The position numbers and the translations under genes are program-made. A stretch of DNA of 64,000 nucleotides from Streptomyces hyaluromycini (GTDB lineage: Bacteria; Actinomycetota; Actinomycetes; Streptomycetales; Streptomycetaceae), in the NCBI RefSeq assembly GCF_002217755.1, contig NZ_BCFL01000016.1, positions 124,001-188,000 of the forward strand, in the 5' to 3' direction. Positions 36,875 through 47,860 of the stretch are shown piece after piece. Every line of letters begins with the position of its first letter. Within the stretch, counting starts at the first letter, position 1. The notes under the pieces are model-generated. The model ran no database searches. It was not told where the DNA came from and saw nothing but the letters and a program-made list of their open reading frames with translations.

Positions 36875-38815
36875 TCAATCCGAGTCCTTGGTCAGGCGGG
36901 TGATCCCCGCGATGCGGTACGCGTCCGCCTCCTCCAGGGTCTCGTTCTCCAGGAGGGCCTGGGCCAGGGCGTCCAACTGGTCGCGGTGGTCGCGGAGTTT
37001 GCGGCACGCCTCCTCGTAGCACTCGTCGACGATCCGGCGCATCTCCGTGTCGATGACGTCGAGGGTCTGGGGCGCGGCGGCGAGTCCGTAGGCCTGCTGG
37101 GCGTCGTTCGGGAGGGCGGAGAGGCGGCCGACCTCCTCGCTCATGCCCCAGCGGGACACCATCCCGCGCGCGATGTTGGTGACCTGTTCCAGGTCGCTCT
37201 CGGAGCCGGTGGTGATCACGTCGTAGACGACCTGTTCGGCGGCCATGCCGCCGAGGGCGCCGATGATCCGGCCGCGCAGGTACTCCTCGGTGTACGCGTA
37301 CTTGTCGGCGTCCGGCGTGGAGAGCGTGACGCCGAGGGCGCGGCCGCGCGGCACGATGGTGATCTTGCGGACCGGGTCGGCACCGGGCTGCAGCATGCCG
37401 AGCAGGGCGTGCCCGCTCTCGTGGTAGGCGGTGCGCCTGCGCTCCTCCTCGGGCATCACCAGCGGCCGTTCGGCGCCCAGCTGGACCTTCTCCAGGGCCT
37501 CCGAGAGGTCGGACTGGGTGACCTTGTCCTGCTTGCGCTTGACGGCGAGCAGGGCGGCCTCGTTGGCGAGGTTGGCCAGTTCGGCACCGGTCATGCCCGG
37601 GGTCGTACGGGCGACCTGGGCGAGGTCGACGCCCTCGGCGAGCGGGATCTGGCGGGTGTGGATCTGCAGGATCGCCTCGCGGCCGGTGCGGTCGGGGGGC
37701 GAGACCTGGACCACCCGGTCGAAGCGGCCGGGGCGGGTCAGCGCGGGGTCCAGGATGTCGGCGCGGTTGGTGGCCGCGATGACGATGACGCCCTCGGAGC
37801 CGGAGAAGCCGTCCATCTCGGTGAGGATCTGGTTGAGGGTCTGCTCGCGCTCGTCGTGCCCGCCCATGGAGGCGCCGCCGCCGCGGGCCCGCCCGATGGT
37901 GTCGATCTCGTCGATGAAGATGATGGAGGGGGCGACCTTGCGGGCCTCCGCGAACAGTTCGCGCACGCGTGAGGCGCCGACGCCGACGATCATCTCGATG
38001 AACTCGGAGGCCGAGGCCGAGAAGAACGGCACCCCCGCCTCGCCGGCGACGGCCCGCGCTAGCAGCGTCTTGCCGGTACCGGGCGGGCCGGCGAGGAGTA
38101 CGCCCCTCGGCATCTTGGCGCCCATCCTGCGGTAGGCGTCGGGGTTCTTCAGGAAGTCGACGACGTCGTTGAGCTCGCCCTCGACCTCGTCGATGCCGGC
38201 CACGTCCTCGAAGGTGGTCCGCTGCTGTCCGGGCTCCAGTTCGACCGGCTTGGGCGGCGCCTTGCGGCCCAGCATGCCGCCCGCGCCGCCGAGTCCCGCG
38301 CTCATCCGGCGGGCGATGAAGACCCACACCGCGACCAGCAGGATGATCGGCGCCAGCGAGATCAGCAGATTCGCGAGGAAGCTGCGGTGCTGGACGACCG
38401 GTTCGGCGGTGACCGTCACGTTGTGCTTGGTCAGGCTGGACCAGAGGTCGTCGCCGGCGAACGACGGGCGTTCGGTGTTGAACTTGGTGTAGTTCCCGCC
38501 GCCGCTCTCGGGGTTCTTCTGTTCCTTCTTCAGCTGACCCTGGATCGAGTCGCCCTTGGCGTAGATCTTCTCGACGTTGCCCGCGTCCACCTGCTTGCTG
38601 AACTCGGTGTACGAGATCGTCGGCTCGTTCGCCTGGTCGAAGTACGACAGCACCAGGTTGGCCAGCAGGTACACGACCAGCGCCGTGACGATCAGCCGCC
38701 ACCAGCCGCCGTGCATCTTCCGCCCGCCGTTCGGCGGCTTCGGAGGCTCCTCGGGAGCGCCCTCGGTACGCCAGGGCTGGTCGGGTGACTTGCGCGGCGG
38801 CGCGGGGTTGGTCAT
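36875..38815 (-). CDS. ftsH: FtsH-like membrane AAA+ zinc metalloprotease
   Basis: 646 aa. Two N-terminal membrane segments ([21 protein letters not shown] and [19 protein letters not shown]) flank an extracytoplasmic domain. The AAA+ domain has Walker [11 protein letters not shown], Walker [12 protein letters not shown] and the SRH segment [20 protein letters not shown]. The protease has zinc motif HESGH. It degrades membrane and regulatory proteins. ATG 38815 ([10 protein letters not shown]). Streptomyces usually has another ftsH near hpt/folE, so this is probably a second copy. Confidence 0.93.
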   Translation of the reverse strand: MTNPAPPRKSPDQPWRTEGAPEEPPKPPNGGRKMHGGWWRLIVTALVVYLLANLVLSYFDQANEPTISYTEFSKQVDAGNVEKIYAKGDSIQGQLKKEQKNPESGGGNYTKFNTERPSFAGDDLWSSLTKHNVTVTAEPVVQHRSFLANLLISLAPIILLVAVWVFIARRMSAGLGGAGGMLGRKAPPKPVELEPGQQRTTFEDVAGIDEVEGELNDVVDFLKNPDAYRRMGAKMPRGVLLAGPPGTGKTLLARAVAGEAGVPFFSASASEFIEMIVGVGASRVRELFAEARKVAPSIIFIDEIDTIGRARGGGASMGGHDEREQTLNQILTEMDGFSGSEGVIVIAATNRADILDPALTRPGRFDRVVQVSPPDRTGREAILQIHTRQIPLAEGVDLAQVARTTPGMTGAELANLANEAALLAVKRKQDKVTQSDLSEALEKVQLGAERPLVMPEEERRRTAYHESGHALLGMLQPGADPVRKITIVPRGRALGVTLSTPDADKYAYTEEYLRGRIIGALGGMAAEQVVYDVITTGSESDLEQVTNIARGMVSRWGMSEEVGRLSALPNDAQQAYGLAAAPQTLDVIDTEMRRIVDECYEEACRKLRDHRDQLDALAQALLENETLEEADAYRIAGITRLTKDSD

Positions 38816-38864
38816 ATGCGGACGGTACGACACCGACCAACCCCTGGCACGCGCACAGGTGAAC

Positions 38865-40415
38865 TCAGCCCATGAACTTCTTGAACTCGTCCGGCAGCTC
38901 GAAGTCCTCGGCGCCCTGCTGCGGCACACCGAAGGCGTTCCCGCCCTGTGCGGCGGCCTCGCGGCGCTGGGCCTCCTCCAGCTCCTGCTGCCTGCGCTTC
39001 ATCGGGTTGCCGGAGCGCTGCTTGCCCTTGGCCTGCTTCGGCTGCTTCTTCTGCCGGCCGGGGCCGCCGCCCATGCCGGGGATCCCCGGCATGCCCGGCA
39101 TACCGCCGCCCTGCGCCATGCGGGACATCATCTTGCGGGCCTCGAAGAACCGCTCGACGAGTCCCTTGACCGCGCTGACCTCGACACCCGAGCCCCGGGC
39201 GATGCGGGCGCGGCGCGAGCCGTTGATGATCGTCGGGTCCTGGCGCTCGCCGGGGGTCATCGACTTGATGATCGCGGCGGTGCGGTCGACGTCCCGCTCG
39301 TCGAGGTTGTTGATCTGGTCCTTGATCTGCCCCATGCCGGGCAGCATCCCGAGCAGCTTGCTGATGCTGCCCATCTTCCTGACCTGTTCCATCTGGGCCA
39401 GGAAGTCGTCCAGGGTGAAGTCCTGGCCCTGCTTCGACGCCAGCTTGGAGGCCATCTTCTGGGCCTCTTCCTGGCTGAACGTCTTCTCCGCCTGCTCGAT
39501 CAGGGTGAGCAGGTCACCCATGTCGAGGATGCGGGAGGCCATCCGGTCCGGGTGGAAGGCGTCGAAGTCCTCCAGCTTCTCGCCGTTCGATGCGAACATG
39601 ATCGGCTTGCCGGTGACCTGGCGGATGGAGAGCGCGGCACCACCGCGGGCGTCGCCGTCGAGCTTGGACAGGACGACACCGTCGAAGCCGACGCCGTCCC
39701 GGAAGGCCTCGGCGGTGGTGACGGCGTCCTGACCGATCATGGCGTCGACGACGAAGAGGATCTCGTCGGGCGAGACGGCGTCCCGGATGTCGGCCGCCTG
39801 CTGCATCAGCTCCTGGTCGATACCGAGCCGGCCGGCGGTGTCCACGATCACGATGTCGTGGACCTTGGACTTCGCGAACTCGATGGAGTCCTTGGCGACC
39901 TTGACCGGGTCGCCGACGCCGTTGCCCGGCTCGGGCGCGTAGACGGCGGCACCGGCGCGCTCGGCGACCACGCTCAGCTGGTTGACGGCGTTGGGGCGCT
40001 GGAGGTCGGCGGCGACGAGCAGCGGGGAGTGGCCCTGCTCCTTGAGCCAGTGGGCGAGCTTGCCCGCGAGGGTGGTCTTACCGGCACCCTGGAGACCGGC
40101 CAGCATGATCACGGTGGGCGGCTGCTTGGCGAACCGCAGCCGGCGCGTCTCGCCGCCCAGGATCGTCACCAGCTCGTCGTTGACGATCTTCAGGACCTGC
40201 TGGGCCGGGTTCAGCGCCTTGGAGACGTCGGCGCCGAGGGACCGCTCCTTGACGTTCTTGATGAACGTGCGGACGACCGGGAGGGCCACATCGGCTTCGA
40301 GCAGCGCGATGCGGATCTCCCGCGCCGTGGCGTCGATGTCGGCTTCGCTCAGACGCCCTTTGCCGCGCAGATTCTTGAAGGTCGCTGAAAGGCGATCGGA
40401 GAGAGTGTCGAACAC
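38865..40415 (-). CDS. ffh: Signal recognition particle protein Ffh
   Basis: 516 aa. N and G domains with GLQGAGKTTLAGKLA, DTAGRLGIDQEL and KLDGDARGG. The C-terminal M domain is methionine-rich (MMSRMAQGGGMPGMPGIPGMGGG) and binds SRP RNA and signal sequences. Together with FtsY (also here) it targets membrane proteins. ATG 40415. Confidence 0.97.
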   Translation of the reverse strand: MFDTLSDRLSATFKNLRGKGRLSEADIDATAREIRIALLEADVALPVVRTFIKNVKERSLGADVSKALNPAQQVLKIVNDELVTILGGETRRLRFAKQPPTVIMLAGLQGAGKTTLAGKLAHWLKEQGHSPLLVAADLQRPNAVNQLSVVAERAGAAVYAPEPGNGVGDPVKVAKDSIEFAKSKVHDIVIVDTAGRLGIDQELMQQAADIRDAVSPDEILFVVDAMIGQDAVTTAEAFRDGVGFDGVVLSKLDGDARGGAALSIRQVTGKPIMFASNGEKLEDFDAFHPDRMASRILDMGDLLTLIEQAEKTFSQEEAQKMASKLASKQGQDFTLDDFLAQMEQVRKMGSISKLLGMLPGMGQIKDQINNLDERDVDRTAAIIKSMTPGERQDPTIINGSRRARIARGSGVEVSAVKGLVERFFEARKMMSRMAQGGGMPGMPGIPGMGGGPGRQKKQPKQAKGKQRSGNPMKRRQQELEEAQRREAAAQGGNAFGVPQQGAEDFELPDEFKKFMG

Positions 40416-40508
40416 GGCGGCGTCGGTCCTCGGAGTCGGGGGCGGTGAGCGTCTTCCAGGGTATCCGGCCGCGCAAGTAAGTGGTCCCCGCCTTGCACGA
40501 CCGTGCGG

Positions 40509-42965
40509 TCAGGCCCTGAGCGTCTCCTCCAGCTTGCGCGCCACGGAGGTCGCCTCCTCCGCCGGCAGCGGCGCGTGGTCGGTGCCGGTCACGTAGAAGG
40601 CGTCGACGGCGTTGGAGCCGAGCGTGCTGACATGCGCGCTGCGCATCCGTACCCCGGCGTCCTCCAGCGCCCGCCCGATCCGGAACAGCAGCCCCGGCGC
40701 GTCCTGGGCGCGGACCTCGAACACCGTCGCGTGCCGGGAGGCCGCCGCGGCCACCGTCACGCGCGGCGGCGGGGCCACCCAGCCCCGGCGCCTCGGGTAG
40801 GCCGCGTCCCGCTCCGCCAGGCGGCCCGCGATGTCCAGCGAGCCGTCCAGGGCGCGGACCAGGTCGGCGCGGAGCCGGGCCGCCTGGGGCAGGGAGCCGT
40901 ACTCGGCCGCGACCCGCCAGTTGAGGAGCAGGACCGTGCCGTCGTCGACGTCGTCCGGGAGCCGCAGAGAGCGCAGCTCGGCCGTGCGGACCGCCAGGCG
41001 GTGCACGGCCAGCACGCCGGCGACGGCCGGGAGCACGCCCGGCTGGTCCGGTACGGCGATGAGCAGCTCGACGCCGAGCGGTTCGGGGTCGCCGGCGGGC
41101 TCCCCGTCCGTGGCCGCCGGCTCGGTCTGGGCGCGCAGGGCCAGGACCGGGGCGCCGGTGCGGAAGGCCTCGATGGCCAGCCGCTCCTGCTCGGCGGTGG
41201 GCGCGCCCGGCTCGGGCTCGTCGGCGGAGTCCCCGGCGAGGACCGCCGAGACCCGCTTCACCAGGTCGGCGACGAGCGAGCCGCGCCAGGACGACCAGGC
41301 CGCCGGGCCGGTGGCCAGCGCGTCGGCCTCGGTGAGGGCGTGCAGCAGCTCCAGGGTGCCCTGGGTGCCGACCGCCTCGGCGACCAGGCGGACCGTGGCC
41401 GGGTCCTCCAGGTCGCGCCGGGTGGCGGTCTCGATGAGCAGCAGGTGGTGTCGTACGAGCGTCGACAGGACCGCCACGTCGGCGCGGTCGAAGCCGATCC
41501 TCGCGGCCACGTCCTTGACGATGATCTCGCCGGCCACCGAGTGGTCACCGGGCCAGCCCTTGCCGATGTCGTGCAGCAGGGCGGCGACCAGGAGCAGGTC
41601 GGGGCGGTGGACGCGGCGGGCGAACTCGGAGGCGCGGACGGCGGTCTCGATGAGGTGCCGGTCGACGGTCCAGATGTGCACGGCGTTGCGCTGCGGCCGG
41701 CAGCGCACCCGCTCCCAGTCCGGGAGCAGCCGGGTGATCAGCCCTTCCGCCTCCAGCGCCTCCCAGACCTCGACGGTCGGGCGGCCGGAGCCGAGCAGGG
41801 TGACGAGCTGCTCGCGGGCCTCGGCGGGCCAGGGCGTGGGCAGGGGGCGTGCGGTGGCGGCCATGCGCCGTACGGCGTGCAGGGAGAGCGGGAGGCCGGC
41901 CTGGGCGGCGGCGGCCGCGGCGCGCAGCGGGAGCACGGGGTCGCGTTCGGGGCGGGCGGCGCGGGCGAGCACCACCTCGCCGTCCTGCTCCACCACGCCT
42001 TCGGCGAGCGGGGAGCGCTCGGTGACGGGCTTGCCGCCGCCCAGCATGGCGCGCAGCCGGGGACGGACGGCCCGTGAGCGCAGCACCCGTCCCACCTCGC
42101 GCCAGGTGACGTCACTGGCGTACGAGATGACGCGCGCGGACTCGTAGACCTGGCGCAGCAGGGTGTCGGCGTCGAGGAGGTCGAGTTCGGCGGCGACCTG
42201 GTCCTGCTCCTGCAGCGCGAGACGGTCGGTGGCCCGCCCTGTGGTCAGGTGCAGGGCGTCGCGGACGTCGAGGAGGCGCCGGCGGGCGTCGGCGAGGCCC
42301 TCGCGCGGGGCGTCGGCCAGCCAGGAGGCGGCGACGGCACGCAGCGCGGTGGCGTCCCGGAGACCGCCGCGGGCCTCCTTCAGGTCGGGTTCCAGGAGGT
42401 ACTGCAGCTCGCCCTGGCGCTCGGCGCGCTCGGCGCAGAGCTCCTGGAGTTCGGGGAGGCGTTTGGGTGCCTGGTTGCGCCAGTCGGCGAGGATCGCGGT
42501 GCGCAGTCCCGAGGTCAGGCCCAGGTCGCCGGCGATGTGCCGGGCGTCGAGGAGGCCGAGCTGGACCTTGAGGTCCTCGCCGGCGGTCTTGCGGGCCTCG
42601 GCGGGGGTGCGCACGGAGTGGTCGAGGGCCAGGCCCAGGTCCCAGACGGGGTACCAGAGCCGGTCGGCGACGGCGGCCACCGCGCCGGAGTCGCCGCCGT
42701 CGTGCAGCAGCAGGAGGTCCAGGTCGCTGCGTGGGGAGAGTTCGCTGCGGCCGTAACCGCCGACGGCGACCAGGGAGACGCCGCCCCTGATGCCCTCGGT
42801 GGCCGCCGCGAACAGCCCGGTCAGCCATTCGTCGGTCAGCTCGGCGAGGGCGGTACGGCGCGGCGGCCCGGACCGCGCCCCCTCGGTGAGGAGGCGCAGC
42901 CGGGCCGCCGCGTAGCCGCTGGGTCCCGTGTTCTCTGCGTCGTTCCGAACTTCCGTACCCGTCAC
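40509..42965 (-). CDS. glnD: PII nucleotidylyltransferase/uridylyl-removing enzyme GlnD
   Basis: 818 aa. The N-terminal nucleotidyltransferase has VAVGGYGRSELSPRSDLDLLLLHDG. A central HD domain (LLVAALLHDIGKG) removes the modification. Two C-terminal ACT domains (about 650-818) sense glutamine. In Streptomyces GlnD adenylylates GlnK rather than uridylylating it (known from S. coelicolor). Last gene of the amtB-glnK-glnD operon. Confidence 0.95.
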   Translation of the reverse strand: MTGTEVRNDAENTGPSGYAAARLRLLTEGARSGPPRRTALAELTDEWLTGLFAAATEGIRGGVSLVAVGGYGRSELSPRSDLDLLLLHDGGDSGAVAAVADRLWYPVWDLGLALDHSVRTPAEARKTAGEDLKVQLGLLDARHIAGDLGLTSGLRTAILADWRNQAPKRLPELQELCAERAERQGELQYLLEPDLKEARGGLRDATALRAVAASWLADAPREGLADARRRLLDVRDALHLTTGRATDRLALQEQDQVAAELDLLDADTLLRQVYESARVISYASDVTWREVGRVLRSRAVRPRLRAMLGGGKPVTERSPLAEGVVEQDGEVVLARAARPERDPVLPLRAAAAAAQAGLPLSLHAVRRMAATARPLPTPWPAEAREQLVTLLGSGRPTVEVWEALEAEGLITRLLPDWERVRCRPQRNAVHIWTVDRHLIETAVRASEFARRVHRPDLLLVAALLHDIGKGWPGDHSVAGEIIVKDVAARIGFDRADVAVLSTLVRHHLLLIETATRRDLEDPATVRLVAEAVGTQGTLELLHALTEADALATGPAAWSSWRGSLVADLVKRVSAVLAGDSADEPEPGAPTAEQERLAIEAFRTGAPVLALRAQTEPAATDGEPAGDPEPLGVELLIAVPDQPGVLPAVAGVLAVHRLAVRTAELRSLRLPDDVDDGTVLLLNWRVAAEYGSLPQAARLRADLVRALDGSLDIAGRLAERDAAYPRRRGWVAPPPRVTVAAAASRHATVFEVRAQDAPGLLFRIGRALEDAGVRMRSAHVSTLGSNAVDAFYVTGTDHAPLPAEEATSVARKLEETLRA

Positions 42966-43000
42966 CCAGCGACTCCTGCCTGTATTCAGATGGTTCTGTT

Positions 43001-44686
<1,686 letters not shown>

Positions 44687-44803
44687 TCAATTGGTACGGC
44701 CCCGTGTGCGGGCGTTGCCTGAATGCGGTCCGGTCAAGCGGGGGGTGGGCCGGTTATGCGCCATGAGATTGGCGCAGCGCGGTTTCGGTCGGTGCCCCTC
44801 GTT

Positions 44804-44839
44804 GTTTCGCCGGAGTGACGAAGGAGTCGCGGGTGTTAC
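44804..44839 (-). promoter_or_regulatory. GlnR-like binding box upstream of amtB
   Basis: On the minus strand: GTAAC-n6-GACTC, then GTCAC-n6-GAAAC. The second pair matches the GlnR half-site consensus (GTnAC-n6-GAAAC) exactly; the first is partial. It lies 130-165 nt upstream of amtB, as expected for nitrogen-limitation activation by GlnR. Confidence 0.75.
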
Positions 44840-45007
44840 GCGTCGGTGAACTGCCTGATGTTCGTCGACTGGATCGTTATCGTGGCGCAACCTTCTCTCG
44901 GAGGAATGGAACCGGCCGCGGTGGCCTTCCGCTGACCTGGCGTGGGGGAGCCGAGTCGGGCAGTTCGGGAGGGCCGGCCGCGGCCGGGGTCTTGGGGTTA
45001 CCGGGGT

Positions 45008-46492
45008 TCAGACCGCCTCGGCGGTCTCCGGGAGGTCGACGGCGAGCTGCTCGGTGAGGTCGACGACCGCCGCGAGTTCGCCGTAGTCGCGGACGGCCGA
45101 GTCGACCGTCTTTCGAATACGAGTGTTCACGCGCTCGGAGCGCACCTTCTTGGCGATGCCCATGGCCTCGGAGGCCAGAACCGTGCTCTGCTCGGCCTCG
45201 CCCCGCAGCAGGTGCACGGTGGCCATGCCGATGAGGTTGAGTGCGTACGACCGCTGGTGCTCGGCGTCCTTGGCGAACAGCTCCACGGCCTTCTGCATCA
45301 GCGGCTCGGCCAGGGAGGCGTAGGTGGGGCTGCGGCCGGCGACATAGGCGAGGTCGCGGAAGGAGTGGCTGTTCTCGCCGTAGAGCTCGGCCTCGGAGAA
45401 GAAGCGGATCCAGTCGGGGTCCGGGTCGTCCCACTCGTCGGCCTCGGCGAAGGTGTCCTCGGCCATCCGGACCGCCCGCTTGCACTTGCCGGGCTGGCCC
45501 ATGTTGGCGTAGGCGCGGGCCTCCATCGCATACAGCATCGACTGGGTGCGCGGGCTCGCGCAGTCGCGGCTGCCGTACTGGGCGAGGTGGATCAGCTCCA
45601 GAGCGTCGTCGGGCCGGCCGAGGTGGATCATCTGGCGGCTCATGCTGGAGAGGACGTACGAGCCCAGCGGCTTGTCACCGGCCTCCTTGGCCGCGTGCAG
45701 GGCGAGCACGAAGTACTTCTGGGCGGTGGGCTGGAGGCCGACGTCGTACGACATCCAGCCGGCCAGCTCGGCCAGCTCGGCGGCGACCTTGAAGAGCTTG
45801 CGGGCGGTGGCCTCGGGCTGGGGTTCCTGGAGGAGGTCGGTGACCTCGTGCAGCTGGCCGACGACCGCCTTGCGGCGCAGGCCGCCGCCGCACTGGGCGT
45901 CCCACTGGCGGAACATCACCGTGGTGGACTCCAGCAGCTCCAGCTCGGGCTTGGAGAGGCGCCCTGGGCGGCGGGAGTCGGCGGCGGACTCGGGGGGCGG
46001 CTGCGGTCCGGCGGGCGAGGGGACCAGCCAGCGCTGCATCGGCTCGATGAGGGACGGGCCCGCCGACAGCACCAGCGAGGTTCCGAGGAAGCCGCGCCGC
46101 GCCAGCATCAGGTCGCTGCGCGAGAACTCGCTGAGCAGGGCCACCGTCTGCGGGCCCGTCCAGGGCAGGTCGACGCCGGTCGCGGAGGGTGACTGGCGGG
46201 CGGCCCGCAGTCCGAGGTCCTCGACCGAGACGACGCAGCCGAACCGCTCGGAGAACAGCTCGGAGAGGATCCGGGGGATCGGCTCGCGCGGGTTCTCCCC
46301 GTCGAGCCAGCGACGCACTCTCGACGTGTCCGTGGAGATGTGGTTGGCGCCCAATTGGCGTGCCCTGCGGTTCACTTGGCGCGCCAGCTCGCCCTTCGAC
46401 CAGCCGCTGCGCACGAACCATGAGTTGAGCAGCTCGTTGGGGCGCTTGTCCGTACTGGTCGCGGTCGTCCCGCTACCGCCGTTGCCGCCCAC
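45008..46492 (-). CDS. nsdA: Developmental/antibiotic repressor NsdA
   Basis: 494 aa from GTG 46492. An N-terminal HTH-type region (SKGELARQVNRRARQL...DTSRVRRWLDGENPREPIPRILSELF) precedes a long helical TPR-like part (FKVAAELAELAGWMSYD, MSRQMIHLGRPDDALELIHLA, GKCKRAVRMAEDTF). NsdA negatively affects sporulation and antibiotic production in S. coelicolor. It lies downstream of the amtB promoter region in tandem and divergent from the prim-pol-like gene. Confidence 0.92.
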   Translation of the reverse strand: MGGNGGSGTTATSTDKRPNELLNSWFVRSGWSKGELARQVNRRARQLGANHISTDTSRVRRWLDGENPREPIPRILSELFSERFGCVVSVEDLGLRAARQSPSATGVDLPWTGPQTVALLSEFSRSDLMLARRGFLGTSLVLSAGPSLIEPMQRWLVPSPAGPQPPPESAADSRRPGRLSKPELELLESTTVMFRQWDAQCGGGLRRKAVVGQLHEVTDLLQEPQPEATARKLFKVAAELAELAGWMSYDVGLQPTAQKYFVLALHAAKEAGDKPLGSYVLSSMSRQMIHLGRPDDALELIHLAQYGSRDCASPRTQSMLYAMEARAYANMGQPGKCKRAVRMAEDTFAEADEWDDPDPDWIRFFSEAELYGENSHSFRDLAYVAGRSPTYASLAEPLMQKAVELFAKDAEHQRSYALNLIGMATVHLLRGEAEQSTVLASEAMGIAKKVRSERVNTRIRKTVDSAVRDYGELAAVVDLTEQLAVDLPETAEAV

Positions 46493-46949
46493 TGGAACGC
46501 CCCCATCCCTGAGACCACTTGATGCCGGATGCGCCAAGCCCTATCAGAATGCCGGTAAATACGGCCGCCCGTCCGGTAGTTCTCACCCTTCGAACGGGAT
46601 GCCGAGTTGCCTCCGGCATACCCACGAGTGCATGTGCCCCCAGGCCTCGTGCACTCAAAGTAATCCTACGATCACTGCTCCAGCCATGGCGATCCCGGAA
46701 ACGCCACCATTCGCCACCCCTTCGAATGAACTCACGATGCCCTTGTCGCGATTCACTTGACATAGGACGGCCGGGAGTAGGCGGAGCGATGCACTCAGGG
46801 GCGCACACCCCCAGGTGCACCACCCGGGACGCTTCAGGGCGCTGCCATGACCTTGCGGGCGCGAGGGAAGGCGGAGCCGTAGCGTCACGTTCCGTTTCCG
46901 TCTCGTTCCGTGTCGTAACCACCGGCGCGCCGGACCCGTTGGAGGGGGC
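46493..46949. other. Divergent nsdA/prim-pol intergenic region
   Basis: 457 nt that should hold both promoters. It contains an inverted repeat GAGTGCA-n17-TGCACTC (46626-46656) and, nearer the rightward gene, further TGCACTC and GGTGCACC elements around 46786-46820. No coding region was recognised. Confidence 0.5.
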
Positions 46950-47606
46950 ATGGGCTTCACGATCGGCGGCATTCGCGAGATCCGCTCCGGCACGCGCCGG
47001 CGCGGTCGCTCATCGGACTGCACCGCCGTCGCCGAGTTCACCGGACTGTGGGGCTGGGACGTGGTGCCGGGTGCCCGGTCCGCGGCCGGCGCGTGCTCCT
47101 GCGGACACGCCGGCTGCCCCGCGCCGGGAGCGCATCCGCTGGACTTCGCCCCTCAGGTGTCCGCGGGCGCCACGCTCGACGAAGTCACCAAGGCCTGGGG
47201 AGAGTTCCCGGGCGCGGCGGTGATGCTGTCGGTCGGCCGCGCGTTCGACGTGATCGAGGTCGCCGAGCCCGCCGGGCGCCGCGCCCTGGCCCGCCTGGAG
47301 CGGATGGGTCTCCCGCTGGGCCCGGTCACCGCCACGCCGGACGGCCGCGCCCACTTCTTCGTCGCCCCCGGCGCCACCACCGAACTCCCCGAGCTGCTCT
47401 ACCGCATGGGCTGGGACGACCCGACCTCCCTGGACCTGCGCGGCCTCGGCCCGGGCACGCACATCACCGCGCCGCCGTCCGACCGGGGCGGCCTCGGCCC
47501 GGTGCGCTGGCTGCGCCCGCCGGCCCTGGACTCGGCGACGAGGCCGCCGGCGGCGAGGCTGCTGCTGGGGACACTGGCGTACGTGGCGCACCGGTCGCGG
47601 GCCTGA
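46950..47606 (+). CDS. Orphan prim-pol-like (bifunctional primase/polymerase N-terminal) protein
   Basis: 218 aa. It resembles the N-terminal domain of actinobacterial primase/polymerase proteins: FTGLWGWDVVPGA, a CSCGHAGC cluster that may bind zinc, AFDVIEV where an acidic catalytic pair would sit, and PDGRAHFFV. No helicase domain is present. The family is widely conserved in Streptomyces next to nsdA; whether it synthesises nucleic acid is unproven. Confidence 0.7.
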   Translation: MGFTIGGIREIRSGTRRRGRSSDCTAVAEFTGLWGWDVVPGARSAAGACSCGHAGCPAPGAHPLDFAPQVSAGATLDEVTKAWGEFPGAAVMLSVGRAFDVIEVAEPAGRRALARLERMGLPLGPVTATPDGRAHFFVAPGATTELPELLYRMGWDDPTSLDLRGLGPGTHITAPPSDRGGLGPVRWLRPPALDSATRPPAARLLLGTLAYVAHRSRA

Positions 47607-47657
47607 GCGCTCCGCTGGAATTGCCGCGATGCGCCGTCGTTCGTCCGCGACGGCGTC

Positions 47658-47726
47658 GTGGCTGGTCGCGCCCACGCGGCGGAGCCGCATATCGATACAG
47701 CCCCGCGCCCCTTCGGGGCGCTGCCG
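47658..47726. repeat. Dispersed intergenic repeat, module A, between convergent genes
   Basis: TGGCTGGTCGCGCCCACGCG...GCCGCATATCGATACAG...CCCGCGCCCCTTCGGGGCGCT, nearly identical to the copy at 36.8 kb. It lies between the prim-pol-like gene (+) and ftsY (-). Confidence 0.85.
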
Positions 47727-47781
47727 AGCAACAGCAGACTTCACCCGACCTGCTTGGCCGCAGGGGGCTCCTCATACGCCG

Positions 47782-47821
47782 AAGCGCCCGTCCCCGGTTG
47801 CACCTTGGGGATCGGGCGCTT
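47782..47821 (-). terminator. ftsY terminator hairpin
   Basis: AAGCGCCCG-TCCCC pairs with GGGGA-CGGGCGCTT with one bulged base, about 40 nt beyond the ftsY stop codon. Confidence 0.7.
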
Positions 47822-47860
47822 CTTCGCGATCTTGGGGCGGGTGAAGTTACCCCCCTTGGG

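Noticed and set aside
36875..38815. Second ftsH as a horizontally acquired copy
   Set aside because: Codon use and place beside ffh look native to the Streptomyces core.
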